A stretch of DNA of 64,000 nucleotides from Catellatospora sp. IY07-71 (GCF_018326265.1 NZ_AP023360.1:1107501-1171500); one strand, 5' to 3'. Counted from the first letter of the stretch, positions 17,052 to 26,335 are shown. The notes: generated by a model from the sequence alone, not told the origin. Program-made: numbers and translations.

Positions 17052-17375
17052 TGATACCCCTTGGTTCACGAGCAATTAACACATGGCCCCGGACGAGCGG
17101 TGCAGTGCAGGTAGACGTCTCGAAACGTAGACGGACCTCACCATAACCACCGCTGCCGGGGACGCGGTCAGCCAAACGGCCACATCTATATGAGACCGGA
17201 GTTATTGGACGCCGCCGTCATGGCGACGGGCTCAAGAGTAGGCGTTCGTGAGCAGCCGTTCGGTCAGATCCCGTGCACTGTCGCGCTACCGACAATTCGC
17301 AGCGAGGAAATGTTAAATCGTGTCGCTAGGCTGCGGACCGTCTACACAGGAGACGCTGCAACACAGGAGAGGACT
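17052..17375. promoter_or_regulatory. Divergent control region of the two polysaccharide operons
   Basis: A 324-base region between two operons running apart, so both promoters must lie here. GTAGACG occurs twice as a direct repeat 16 bases apart (17111-17117 and 17127-17133), near the palindrome AGACGTCT, a possible regulator site for the Wzz operon. On the plus strand TAGGCT (17327-17332) is a candidate -10 about 44 bases before the GTG start. No -35 is convincing. Confidence 0.4.
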
Positions 17376-17852
17376 GTGGTGGACGAATCGCAACGTGCCC
17401 GTCATGTCATGCTGGTCGGCTCCTCCGGCGGCCACCTCGCCCAGCTGTACGCGCTGCGTCCATGGTGGACCGATCGCGCCCGCACCTGGGTGACCTTCCC
17501 CACCCAGGACGCGCACAGCCTGCTGGCCGGGGAGCAGAAGGTCGTGTACGCGCACTACCCGACCACCCGCAACATCCCGAACCTGCTGCGCAACGCCCTG
17601 CTGGCGGTACGCATGCTGCGCCGCTCGCGCCCCGACGTGGTGATCTCCACCGGGGCCGGCGTCGCGCTGCCGTTCTTCGTGGTGGCCCGCCTGCTGCGCA
17701 TCCCGACGGTGTACGTCGAGGTCTACGACCGGCTGGAGACGCGCACGCTGACCGCCCGGCTGTGCCGCCCGTTCACCTCGCGCATGCTGGTGCAGTTCGA
17801 GGAGCAGCTGCGGCTGTACAAGGGCGCGACGCTGGTGGGACCGCTGCTGTGA
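17376..17852 (+). CDS. Alg14-like glycosyltransferase subunit (PssD/Cps14F type)
   Basis: A 158-residue protein with the Alg14 signature GSSGGHLAQL (15-24), PDVVISTGAGVALPFFVVARL and a C-terminal EEQLRLYKGATLVG. Alg14-type subunits anchor an Alg13-type catalytic partner to the membrane to form a two-part GT-B transferase adding a sugar to the lipid carrier. The partner is the next gene. GTG at 17376 (or 17379) follows GGAGAGG; an open frame continues upstream to 17190 but lacks family similarity and a ribosome site. Its stop overlaps the next start as GTGA. Confidence 0.82.
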   Translation: MVDESQRARHVMLVGSSGGHLAQLYALRPWWTDRARTWVTFPTQDAHSLLAGEQKVVYAHYPTTRNIPNLLRNALLAVRMLRRSRPDVVISTGAGVALPFFVVARLLRIPTVYVEVYDRLETRTLTARLCRPFTSRMLVQFEEQLRLYKGATLVGPLL

Positions 17853-19396
17853 CGACTCCCTTCGAGACCCACGCCCAGGTCGGGCTCACCGTCCCGGCGC
17901 CCCGCCGCCCCGAGCGCGACGCCGTGCTCGTCGTGGTCGGCACCGACGTGCACCCGTTCGACCGGCTGCTCGACTGGGCCGGGCGGCGCACCGCCGAGCA
18001 GCAGGTGCCCTGCGTGATGCAGTACGGCTCGTCCGCCGCGCGCGACCTGCCCGGCTCGGCCGCCTTCTTCGACCACGAGACGCTCGGCGAGCGCCTGCGC
18101 CAGGCGGCGGTGGTGGTCTGCCACGGCGGGCCCGCCACCATCACCGAGGCGCGCCGCGCCGGGCACAAGCCGATCGTGGTGCCGCGCGACCCCGCCCTCG
18201 GCGAGCACGTGGACGACCACCAGCAGCGCTTCGCCGCCCGCATGGGCGAGCTGGGCATGGTCGAGCTGTGCCGCACCGAGGAGGAGTTCCGGCGGGCGCT
18301 CGACGCCGCGCTGGCCGACCCGACCCGGCTGCGCATCTCCGGCAGCGAGGCCGGGGCCGCGGCGGTCGAGGCCGCCAAGCGGGTCGGTGCCATCGCCGAC
18401 GGGCTGGTCACCCGGCCCTCGCGCGGCCTGCTGCCGACCGACGAGGTCACCGTGCTGTTCATCGGCGGCTGGGGCCGCAGCGGCTCCACGCTGACCGACC
18501 GGATGCTCGGCCAGGCAGCCGACACCTGCGCGGTGGGCGAGGTGACCCACATCTGGGAGCGCGCGCTGCGCGACAACGAGCGGTGCGGCTGCGGCAGCGC
18601 GTTCGACGACTGCCCGTTCTGGGCGAAGGTCGGCGACGTCGCGTACGGCGGCTGGCACACCCTCGACCTGGCCGACGTCATGGCACTGAAGACGCGGGTG
18701 GACCGCATGCGCTTCGTGCCCCGCATGGCCCTGCCGTACTGGCTGAACCGCCGCAAGGCGGACCTGCGCGCGTACGGCGAGCTGCACCGGCGGCTCTACC
18801 GCGCGATCGCGGAGGTGTCCGGCGCGCGCGTGGTCGTCGACTCCAGCAAGCACGCCTCGCTGGCGTTCGCGCTGCGTCACGCGCGCGGCGTCGATCTGCG
18901 CGTGCTGCACCTGGTCCGGGACGGGCGCGCGGTGGCGTACTCGTGGAGCCGCGAGGTGCGCCGCCCGGAGATCGTCGGCGCCGAGGTGTACATGCCGCAG
19001 TACTCCACCGTGCAGTCCGGCGTGCTGTGGTCGATCCACAACGCGCTGTTCCACGTGCTCGACTGGGCCGGGGTGCCGACGCTGCGGCTGCGCTACGAGG
19101 ACGTGGTGGCCCGGCCCGGCGACGGCCTGCGCCGCATCCGCGCGTTCGCCGGGCTCGGCCCCGGGGGCCTCGACTTCCTGTCCGACCCGGCGCCGGGCGA
19201 GCAGCTGCCCGTGGCGCAGCTGGAGACCACGCACACCGTGGCCGGCAACCCGATGCGCTTCACCACCGGCCGGGTCGAGCTGCGGCTCGACGCCGCCTGG
19301 CGCGGCAAGCTCGCCCCGGGCAAGCGCCGCCTGCTCAGCCTGATCACGTGGCCCGGCCGCGTGCGCTACGGATACCTGAACTGGAGACAGAAATGA
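17849..19396 (+). CDS. Fusion of Alg13-like glycosyltransferase and sulfotransferase
   Basis: A 515-residue two-domain protein. Residues about 23-185 form an Alg13/GT28-C domain with the nucleotide-sugar site HGGPATITEA (92-101). Residues about 200-500 form a sulfotransferase with the phosphosulfate loop IGGWGRSGSTLTDRML (205-220), DSSKH (331-335) and the 3'-phosphate motif LVRDGRAVAYSWS (355-367). Both domains keep their key motifs, so one polypeptide could add a sugar with the Alg14 partner and sulfate it. Start overlaps the Alg14 stop (GTGA), end overlaps the GT2 start (ATGA). A tetracysteine-like patch RCGCGSAFDDC lies at 245-255. I see no stop or frameshift at the junction. Confidence 0.87.
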   Translation: MTTPFETHAQVGLTVPAPRRPERDAVLVVVGTDVHPFDRLLDWAGRRTAEQQVPCVMQYGSSAARDLPGSAAFFDHETLGERLRQAAVVVCHGGPATITEARRAGHKPIVVPRDPALGEHVDDHQQRFAARMGELGMVELCRTEEEFRRALDAALADPTRLRISGSEAGAAAVEAAKRVGAIADGLVTRPSRGLLPTDEVTVLFIGGWGRSGSTLTDRMLGQAADTCAVGEVTHIWERALRDNERCGCGSAFDDCPFWAKVGDVAYGGWHTLDLADVMALKTRVDRMRFVPRMALPYWLNRRKADLRAYGELHRRLYRAIAEVSGARVVVDSSKHASLAFALRHARGVDLRVLHLVRDGRAVAYSWSREVRRPEIVGAEVYMPQYSTVQSGVLWSIHNALFHVLDWAGVPTLRLRYEDVVARPGDGLRRIRAFAGLGPGGLDFLSDPAPGEQLPVAQLETTHTVAGNPMRFTTGRVELRLDAAWRGKLAPGKRRLLSLITWPGRVRYGYLNWRQK

Positions 19397-20304
19397 CGGC
19401 GAGCGTCTCGGTGGTGGTGCCCACCCGCAACCGCCCGGAACTGCTGCGCAAGGCGATCGACGCGATCCTCGGCCAGGACTACGCCGGCCCGATCGAGGTC
19501 GTGGTGGTGTACGACCAGAGCGAGCCGGACCACTCCCTGGAGCGCGCCGACGCGCACCGCCGCGTCCGGGTCATCACCAACGAGCGCACTCCCGGCCTGG
19601 CCGGGGGTCGCAACACCGGCATCCTGGCCGTCACCGGCGAGCTGGTCGCGTTCTGCGACGACGACGACGAGTGGCTGCCGGGCAAGCTCGCCGCGCAGGC
19701 GGACGTGCTGGCCGCGCGCCCGGAGGCGGAGCTGTGCTCGATCGGCGTGGTCATCGACTACGACGGCCGGGACGTGGACCGCACCCTCGGCGTCGACTCG
19801 GTGACCCTGCCGGACCTGCTGCGCTCGCGGCTGACCGAGCTGCACCCGTCCACCTTCCTGTTCCGGCGCGCGGCGCTGGTGGACGGGATCGGGCTGGTCG
19901 ACGAGAACATCCCGGGCAGCTACGCCGAGGACTACGAGCTGCTGCTGCGGGCGGCCCGGCGGGCGCCGATCGCGAACGCGCCGGGGGTCGGGGTGCGGGT
20001 GCGCTGGCACCGGCAGTCGTACTTCACCGCGCGCTGGGCGACCATCGCCGAGGCCCTCGAATGGCTGCTGGAGCGCTACCCGGAGTTCGCCGGCGCGCCG
20101 CGCGGCTGCGCCCGGATCACCGGGCAGATCGCGTTCGCGCAGGCCGCGGGCGGGCACCGGCGGGACGCGATGCGCTGGGCCGGGCGGACCATCCGGCACA
20201 GCCCGCGTGAGGCGCGGTCGTACCTCGCCCTGGCCGTGGCGACCCGGCTGGTCTCGGCCGACACGGTGCTGCGCCGCCTGCACGAGCGCGGCCGCGGCAT
20301 CTGA
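19393..20304 (+). CDS. Glycosyltransferase family 2
   Basis: A 303-residue GT-A enzyme: SVSVVVPTRNRPELLRKAID at the start, GGRNTGI, and the DDDD run (AFCDDDDEWLPGK) providing the metal-binding DxD. A C-terminal helical part follows. It probably adds the next sugar of the repeat unit on the cytoplasmic side. ATG at 19393 overlaps the fusion gene stop (ATGA); the frame is open further upstream but without homology. A strong hairpin terminator follows. Confidence 0.9.
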   Translation: MTASVSVVVPTRNRPELLRKAIDAILGQDYAGPIEVVVVYDQSEPDHSLERADAHRRVRVITNERTPGLAGGRNTGILAVTGELVAFCDDDDEWLPGKLAAQADVLAARPEAELCSIGVVIDYDGRDVDRTLGVDSVTLPDLLRSRLTELHPSTFLFRRAALVDGIGLVDENIPGSYAEDYELLLRAARRAPIANAPGVGVRVRWHRQSYFTARWATIAEALEWLLERYPEFAGAPRGCARITGQIAFAQAAGGHRRDAMRWAGRTIRHSPREARSYLALAVATRLVSADTVLRRLHERGRGI

Positions 20305-20318
20305 CCCGCGAGCACGGC

Positions 20319-20351
20319 AGAGGGGCGGGATCCGCTGGATCCCGCCCCTCT
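20319..20351. terminator. Bidirectional terminator between converging genes
   Basis: A perfect 15-bp inverted repeat, AGAGGGGCGGGATCC (20319-20333) and GGATCCCGCCCCTCT (20337-20351), with a 3-base loop. It ends both the GT2 operon (+) and the membrane-anchored hydrolase gene (-). Confidence 0.85.
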
Positions 20352-20360
20352 GTCATCCCG

Positions 20361-22007
20361 TCAGGCGTCGCAGAACGAGCGCCACGCCCGCTGCGAGACC
20401 GTGTCCCGCAGCCGGAAGTCGTGCGTGGTCCAGTCGATGTCGAAGTACGTGATCCAGAGACCCTTGTTCTTGATGGTCTCGTTCGCCATCGCGGTGAGCC
20501 ACGCCGCGCGGGTGTTGCCGGTGGTGTCGCTGGCCAGCTTCGCGCTGCCCATCTCGGCGATGCCCCACGGCTTGCCCTCGCCCTTGGAGATCGCCGCGAC
20601 GCGGCCGACCAGGTCGGTGGCGGGGGTGTACTTGTTCTTGTCCCAGTTGTAGACGTCCCAGCCCAGCACGTCGATCACGTCGCCGCCCGGGTAGTAGTCC
20701 CGCCACTTGCGGCCGGACTGGGACATCAGCGTCCAGTCCATCAGCACCAGGGTGGCGTGCAGCTTGCTGTTGCCCGCCTGGTCGGCCAGGCCCGCCAGCC
20801 GCTTCCACGCCGCCCGGTAGTCGGGCGCGGTGAACACGCCGGACTCGATGTTGTCCTCGGGCTCGTGGTAGTAGACCCAGTACACGTCCCGGTCCCGCGG
20901 CGCCTTGGCGAACCAGTCCTTCAGGTACGCGTCCTTCGACCCGTTCAGGATGTCCTTCGGGTTGTACTTGAACGACACGATCACGGTCCGGTTGGCCTTG
21001 CCCGCGTTGCCGGGCCAGGCCGCGGGCGCGCCGGGGTAGAACACGCGCACCGACTCCAGGCCGCCGAAGTAGCCGTCCTCGCGAGCCAGCGCCTGCGTGT
21101 ACGACTCGCCGTTCTCCTGGTAGAAGGACGCGCCGCAGAGGGTGCGCCCCGCCGGGATGGTGCTCGGCGGGGGCGGGTTGCCCGTGCTCGTGCTCGGGCT
21201 GGTCCCGGGGCTCGCCGACGCGGACGGCGCCGCCGAGCCGGAGACGCCCGGCGACGGGGTGCCCGACACGCTGCCGCTCGGCTTCGGCCCGCCCTGGTGC
21301 CCGTCCAGCGGGGCCCGGTCCGGCGCGCCGACCTCGATGAAGCTCACCGCTAGCGCCGGGGCGCCGTCGCCGTGCTCCCCCGCGAACATGGTCAGCGTCT
21401 CGGTGTCGCTGGCGTTGGTCACCGCGAACGAGACGTCCACGGGCGCCTGCTCGGGCTCGTCGCTCGGCGTCACCGCACCGCCGACGTCGAAGCTGACCAG
21501 ATTCTTATCGGACACCTGCGGGCTGCCCAGCACCTGGCCCAGGCCGGGCCGGTTGGTGTACGCCAGCTCGCGCTCGTTCCACTCGCTGCTGAGCACCGAG
21601 CGCACCTGCAGCCCGGCCGGCGGCGTCGCGTCCGCCTGCAGCTGCAGGGACATGCCGGAGATGCGGAAGCCGGACGGGATGGCGACCTGGAACTTCAGGT
21701 AGGTCACCGCGTAGTAGTCCGCGCGCGAGACCGAGACGAGGGTGTCCCGGGCCCCGAACACGGTGTCGGGCTCCTCGCGCACCACGTAGGTGTCCTCGGC
21801 CACCGGGATGCGCGACGACGCGGTCTCCGGCGGGGAATCCTTCGCCAGCACGACGGCGACGCCGATGAGCGCCACGCCGACGCAGGCGGCGACGATCGCC
21901 GCGATGATCATTTTCCCGCGGGAGGGCGGCCAGAAGCCACGTCGCCGTGATCGAGGGTCGAATCGTTCGGTCGGTGCGGGTCGAGCGCGTAATGAGGGGT
22001 TGACCAC
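20361..22007 (-). CDS. Membrane-anchored GH26-like hydrolase with N-terminal carbohydrate-binding-like domain
   Basis: A 548-residue type II-like membrane protein: basic tail, membrane segment 33-55, then a beta-rich domain of DNRLRE/CBM96 type (about 64-225, VAEDTYVVRE...VTYLKFQVAIPSG), a Pro/Ser linker (230-285) and a GH26-like catalytic domain. HEPED (Glu382) and GIAEMG (Glu485) are the likely acid/base and nucleophile. GTG at 22007 has GGAG with 7-base spacing, better than the upstream in-frame start at 22124. It probably modifies the surface polysaccharide and is a distant relative of the lipoprotein at 8211. Confidence 0.75.
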   Translation of the reverse strand: MVNPSLRARPAPTERFDPRSRRRGFWPPSRGKMIIAAIVAACVGVALIGVAVVLAKDSPPETASSRIPVAEDTYVVREEPDTVFGARDTLVSVSRADYYAVTYLKFQVAIPSGFRISGMSLQLQADATPPAGLQVRSVLSSEWNERELAYTNRPGLGQVLGSPQVSDKNLVSFDVGGAVTPSDEPEQAPVDVSFAVTNASDTETLTMFAGEHGDGAPALAVSFIEVGAPDRAPLDGHQGGPKPSGSVSGTPSPGVSGSAAPSASASPGTSPSTSTGNPPPPSTIPAGRTLCGASFYQENGESYTQALAREDGYFGGLESVRVFYPGAPAAWPGNAGKANRTVIVSFKYNPKDILNGSKDAYLKDWFAKAPRDRDVYWVYYHEPEDNIESGVFTAPDYRAAWKRLAGLADQAGNSKLHATLVLMDWTLMSQSGRKWRDYYPGGDVIDVLGWDVYNWDKNKYTPATDLVGRVAAISKGEGKPWGIAEMGSAKLASDTTGNTRAAWLTAMANETIKNKGLWITYFDIDWTTHDFRLRDTVSQRAWRSFCDA

Positions 22008-22173
22008 AATCAGACTCCGAACAGGTCTCGCGGCCCGTGCCGCGATCTTCTCAGCGAACTCGAGACAGCGGTGTGCGGCACCGCCGCGAGACGCGAACGC
22101 CCGCACCGATGCCGCACCACTCACCGTCTATGGAGATCACATTTCTCGTGATCGGTGACCGGATCCGATCCGC

Positions 22174-23496
22174 TCACGCAGCCGGCAATGGAAAGAACGC
22201 AATCCTTCCATGGAACTCGCCATGAACGGTATCCGTGTCACTCGCGATCCACAGTCCCGCGGAAGTGGGGTAGATGTCCTCGGTGCCCACCCCGCGATCC
22301 TTTCCGGGATTCCACAGGAACGCCTTGCCGGTCACCGGATTGATCGCGCCGATGCCCTCGGCCTCCACCGCGCCCGGCCCGGCGCTGTCGGTGCCGTTCG
22401 GGTTGTCCAGCCAGCGCTGGTGGCCGCCCACGTAGACGGCGTACCCGGCCACGGCCACCGAGAGCAGGGTGTCGCCGCCGGTGTAGTTGACCCATACCGG
22501 CTGCTTGCCGGCGACCGCGGAGGTCAGGTCCCAGCGGGCCGCGGTGTCGCACAGCGAGCCGGTCCGCTTCGCGCCCGTGGTGACCGCGGCGAACCAGGTG
22601 CCGTCGGCCGAGATGTCGACCGCGCGCATGTACGTCGGGAACGACGGCGAGCACTGCTGCTGGTAGCGGGTGGTGCTCCAGGGCGACAGCGTCGCGGGCG
22701 AGGTGGCCAGGTTGACCACCGCGATCTGGTGGCGGGCCTGCCCGGCGACCGAGCTGAAGTTGCCCATGATGACCAGCTTCGAGCCGTCCGGGGTGACGTC
22801 CATGCCGGTGACCTTCACCCCGGAGGTGGCGCCGGTGCTGGTCACCCGGGCTCCGTCGAGGTTCATGTTGACCGACGCGTCGGCCGCGCCGGTGGTGGCG
22901 TTCAGCGCCGCGAGACCGCGCCGGGTCGCCCCGCCCACGGCCTGGAAGCGCCCGCCCAGCAGCAGCCGGTTGCCGGTCAGCCGCAGCTCGTCCACTCCGC
23001 CGGTGATGTCCGGCACGGTGAACCCGGACACCGAGGCGCCGGTCGTCGCGCTGATCCGCTCCACGCTGCGGGAACGCACGTTGTTGACGTTGGTGAAGTC
23101 GCCGCCGATGTAGATCGACTGCCCGTCCGGGGCCGCGACCAGCGAGCGCACCGTGCCGTCGACCACCGGCTTGAAGGTGTTGTCGATGGCGCCGGTGGTG
23201 GCGTTGAACGCGAACAGCCGGCGCTGCGTGATCACCGTGCCCGAGCTGGCGCTGCGGATCTGCGTGAACGAGCCGCCGACGTAGACGCGGCTGCCGATCT
23301 GCAAGATCTTGAAAGCCGTCCCGTCGAGGGCGTGCGGCGTCCAGTTGACCGGGTCCTGGCCCACCAGGGCGGAGTGCTGGATCGACACGGCCGACGCGGA
23401 GGCGCCCAGGCCTACCGCGGCGACGGTCGCCACCGAGGCGAGTGCCAGCAGCACCCTGCGCCGCCTGCCGCGACGCGCGATCGAGAAGCCATACAT
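22174..23496 (-). CDS. Secreted beta-propeller protein (shorter paralogue)
   Basis: A 440-residue exported protein. A twin-basic start (IARRGRRRRVLLALASVATVAAVGLGASASA) gives a signal peptide; the rest consists of repeats such as GRVYVGGSFT, SIYIGGDFTNVNN and NRLLLGGRFQAVGG, the pattern of delta-60/propeller repeats. It has no membrane anchor. Start 23496 is chosen to give a normal signal peptide; no good ribosome site is seen and 23586 is an alternative. It is clearly homologous to the first half of the next protein (shared GGDTLLSVA, VYVGGHQRW). Role unknown, probably cell-surface or polysaccharide associated. Confidence 0.75.
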   Translation of the reverse strand: MYGFSIARRGRRRRVLLALASVATVAAVGLGASASAVSIQHSALVGQDPVNWTPHALDGTAFKILQIGSRVYVGGSFTQIRSASSGTVITQRRLFAFNATTGAIDNTFKPVVDGTVRSLVAAPDGQSIYIGGDFTNVNNVRSRSVERISATTGASVSGFTVPDITGGVDELRLTGNRLLLGGRFQAVGGATRRGLAALNATTGAADASVNMNLDGARVTSTGATSGVKVTGMDVTPDGSKLVIMGNFSSVAGQARHQIAVVNLATSPATLSPWSTTRYQQQCSPSFPTYMRAVDISADGTWFAAVTTGAKRTGSLCDTAARWDLTSAVAGKQPVWVNYTGGDTLLSVAVAGYAVYVGGHQRWLDNPNGTDSAGPGAVEAEGIGAINPVTGKAFLWNPGKDRGVGTEDIYPTSAGLWIASDTDTVHGEFHGRIAFFPLPAA

Positions 23497-23633
23497 ACCC
23501 GGATGCTGCCAAAGATCGGCGATCCGTCCTGTCGCGCAGCCGACCATTGCCCGGCCGGAATGACGCTTGCGTGAATACCACTTCACGCGCTATTCCGGGG
23601 CTGTTGTCGGCAATTCGCCCCGCAATTCGGGAT

Positions 23634-23663
23634 ACGGTAGCCGTTCGTCCCCGTAACCCGCAA
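23634..23663 (-). promoter_or_regulatory. Candidate promoter of the shorter propeller gene
   Basis: On the minus strand TTGCGG (23663-23658) and TACCGT (23639-23634) are 18 bases apart, some 140 bases before the chosen start. It lies just after the terminator of the longer paralogue, consistent with separate transcription. Confidence 0.35.
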
Positions 23664-23681
23664 CGGCCGTCCCCCGAAAGG

Positions 23682-23717
23682 CGTCGGACCGGCCACCGCG
23701 GGGTGGCCGGTCCGACG
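23682..23717 (-). terminator. Strong hairpin terminator after the malectin-propeller gene
   Basis: A perfect 16-bp stem, CGTCGGACCGGCCACC (23682-23697) and GGTGGCCGGTCCGACG (23702-23717), loop of four bases, 27 bases past the stop codon of the 863-residue gene. Confidence 0.85.
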
Positions 23718-23743
23718 TCATTCCGTTGCGGTACGCCCGCGGG

Positions 23744-26335
23744 TCAGCCGCGGATGAACGCGCCCGGCGAACGCCAGTCGACGTTGTCGATCGTCGGGCC
23801 GCTCACCGCGGCCGCCGTGCCGGTGAAGCCGGTGCCGTCGAACGCCCGGCGCACCAGGCGCCCGTCCGTGCCGCCGCGCGACCAGTACACGTAGCCGCCG
23901 GAGAGGAACAGCACGCCCGACGGGGCGGACAGGTTCTCCAGTGCGGTGGACAGGCCGCTGCCGTTCGCCTGGTAGCGGACCGCGCCGGCGATGCCGCTGT
24001 CCGGGCTGAAGGCCCGCCAGAACAGGGCGTTCTGGCCGTTGATGGTGTAGTACAGCCGGCCGTTGCTGTAGAACATGCTCCGCACGTTCGGCAGCTCGGT
24101 GTAGATGGCCGTCTTCACCGCGGCGTACGTCAGCGTGGTGGTCGGCTTGTCGTCGACGAGCTGCGTGTCCCAGCGCGGGTCCGAGTGCGGGTTGTGCACC
24201 GCGGCCGGGCCGAAGTTCACGCCGTCGAAGGTGCGCTTGTAGATGTTGCCGTCCGACATGCCGTAGTACAGCGTGTTGTCGACCAGGAACGCGCCCCGCA
24301 GGTTCTGCCACGCGGTCCCGTCGGCGCCGCCCACCGCGGTGAGCGCGCCCGCGACGCTGCCGTCGTACGCCCGCTTGGCCACGCCGTTGCCGGTGCCCGC
24401 GCTGGTCCGCACGATCTCGACCGCGTCCACCGCCGGGTCGAGCGACCCGTGCAGGAACTCGATGTTGACCGTCCCGTCACTGGTGACCGGGAACTTCAGC
24501 GTGTGCCCGACCTTGTAGCCGACCGCCGCCATCGTGTCGTAGTCGTCGGCCACCGTGACACCGTCGATCTTGATGTCGAACACCCGGTCACCGACCAGGT
24601 GGTACGCCCAGTCCCGGGCCACGAAGGAGAGGCGGACCTCCACCTGCGTGCCGGCGGTCACCGGGAAGTTCCACATCATCTCCGGCGCGGCCGACGGGTC
24701 GTACCGCCGGTCCGTGAACGCGGCCAGCGGCGTGCCCGCCGGGACGGAGGCGTCCAGGGTGATCGTGTTGGACGCGATGCTGTTCGTGCTGCCACCGGTG
24801 TTGTGGTAGCCGCTCGGCGCGGCATTGGTGTCGGCGTCCCAGTTGAGCAGGCCGTCGGTCGCGGTCAGCGCCGGGCCGCCCGCGTTCACGCGGTACAGCA
24901 CGTCGTTGGCGGGGATGCTGACGGAGTTGTTCGGGAAGAACACCTCGGTCGGCAGGTCGCCCACCACGCCCTGCGGCGGCACCTGCCCGCCCGCGAGCGG
25001 GAAGTACGCGATCCGGCCGCGCTGGTAGTCGAAGTTGCCGATCCACTCGGTGTCCGAGCCGACGTACAGGCCGTCCTCGGTGGCGTACAGCGCCGAGGCG
25101 CCGATGCCGCGCGGGTGGCGGCCGGGGTTCCACGCCATCGGGATGCCGTTCATCGGCTCCAGCGCGGCCAGGCCCGGACGGGCCACCGAACCCTGGCGGG
25201 CGCGGTCGCTGCCCTCGGGGTTGTTCATCCAGCGCTGGTGGCCGCCGACGTACACCGCGGTGCCGGTGATCGCCACCGACAGCAGGGTGTCGCCGCCGGT
25301 GTGGTTCACCCAGGTCGGCTGCAGGTTGGTGCCGGTGGCCGAGATCTCCCAGCGGCTCGCGGCGTCGCACAGCGAGTTCGCGCCCTGCGGGCCGCCGGTG
25401 GTCACCACCACGAAGTAGCTGCCGTCCGGCGAGATGTCGAGGTCACGGACCCACTTGTCGAACGCGTTGCGGTTGCAGGTGTCGTCGAACCGGTTGGTGT
25501 GCCAGCTCGCGATCGCCGCCGACGCGCCGGTCAGGTCGAGCATCACGACCTGGTCGTAGTCGCCGCCGTTGGCCTGCTTGAAGTTGCCCAGCACGACCGC
25601 CTTCGTGCCGTCCGGCGTGACGTCGACCTCGGTCGGGCCGACCGAGGAGTTGGCCCCGGTGCCGTTGTAGTTGTGGTGCCCGGTCAGCGCGACCTGCACG
25701 AACGGGTCCATCGCGCCGGTGAGCGCGTCCAGCGATGCCAGGCCGTTGCGGGTGTCCGGGCCGACCGTGGTGAAGAAGCCGCCGACCAGCAGCCGGTTGC
25801 CGAACCGCTTCACGGTGGTGACCGCGCCGTTCATCGACGGCGCCTTGAACGAGCTGAGCAGCGTGCCGTCGGCCGTGTTGAGCACGACCAGCTTGCTCCA
25901 GCCGCCGGGCACGTTGTTGACGCCGGTGAACCGTCCGCCGACCAGCACGGTGTTCGCCACCGGGCCCGGCTGCAGCGTCATCACCTCGTCGTTGATGACG
26001 GGCGTGAAGGCGGTGTCCACCAGGCCGGTGGTCGCGTCGAAGGCGAACAGGTTCGGCCGGGCATGCACGGTGCCGGTGCCGCGGTCGGTGACGGCGGTGA
26101 ACGTGCCGCCGACGAAGACCTTGTCACCGACCTTGACGATCGCGTTGACGGTGCCGTCGTTGATGTTCGGGGTAGCGGTCGACGGGACCGCGGACACCGT
26201 ACGGTCGTGCGACGGCTGCACCGCCGTAGCCGGCCCCACGGCCAAGAGCACGGCGCCGAGGACTGCCAGTCCCGCGACCGTGGTGCGACCAATTCTTCGC
26301 AAGTTGACTCCCACCCAACCCAAGGAAGTGGGCAC
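23744..26335 (-). CDS. Secreted propeller-malectin protein (longer paralogue)
   Basis: An 863-residue exported protein with a signal peptide (TTVAGLAVLGAVLLAVGPATA). Residues about 50-470 are propeller/delta-60 repeats (VFVGGTFTAV, TVLVGGRFTGVNN, RLLVGGFFTTVG) homologous to the neighbouring 440-residue protein. A malectin-like carbohydrate-binding domain follows (about 470-645; VEVRLSFVARDWAYH, RVFDIKIDG), then a second repeat region (about 650-863; LYYGMSDGNIYKRTFDG). It has no catalytic signature. GTG at 26335 is the best start available. It may bind the surface polysaccharide; the function is not known. Confidence 0.78.
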   Translation of the reverse strand: MPTSLGWVGVNLRRIGRTTVAGLAVLGAVLLAVGPATAVQPSHDRTVSAVPSTATPNINDGTVNAIVKVGDKVFVGGTFTAVTDRGTGTVHARPNLFAFDATTGLVDTAFTPVINDEVMTLQPGPVANTVLVGGRFTGVNNVPGGWSKLVVLNTADGTLLSSFKAPSMNGAVTTVKRFGNRLLVGGFFTTVGPDTRNGLASLDALTGAMDPFVQVALTGHHNYNGTGANSSVGPTEVDVTPDGTKAVVLGNFKQANGGDYDQVVMLDLTGASAAIASWHTNRFDDTCNRNAFDKWVRDLDISPDGSYFVVVTTGGPQGANSLCDAASRWEISATGTNLQPTWVNHTGGDTLLSVAITGTAVYVGGHQRWMNNPEGSDRARQGSVARPGLAALEPMNGIPMAWNPGRHPRGIGASALYATEDGLYVGSDTEWIGNFDYQRGRIAYFPLAGGQVPPQGVVGDLPTEVFFPNNSVSIPANDVLYRVNAGGPALTATDGLLNWDADTNAAPSGYHNTGGSTNSIASNTITLDASVPAGTPLAAFTDRRYDPSAAPEMMWNFPVTAGTQVEVRLSFVARDWAYHLVGDRVFDIKIDGVTVADDYDTMAAVGYKVGHTLKFPVTSDGTVNIEFLHGSLDPAVDAVEIVRTSAGTGNGVAKRAYDGSVAGALTAVGGADGTAWQNLRGAFLVDNTLYYGMSDGNIYKRTFDGVNFGPAAVHNPHSDPRWDTQLVDDKPTTTLTYAAVKTAIYTELPNVRSMFYSNGRLYYTINGQNALFWRAFSPDSGIAGAVRYQANGSGLSTALENLSAPSGVLFLSGGYVYWSRGGTDGRLVRRAFDGTGFTGTAAAVSGPTIDNVDWRSPGAFIRG

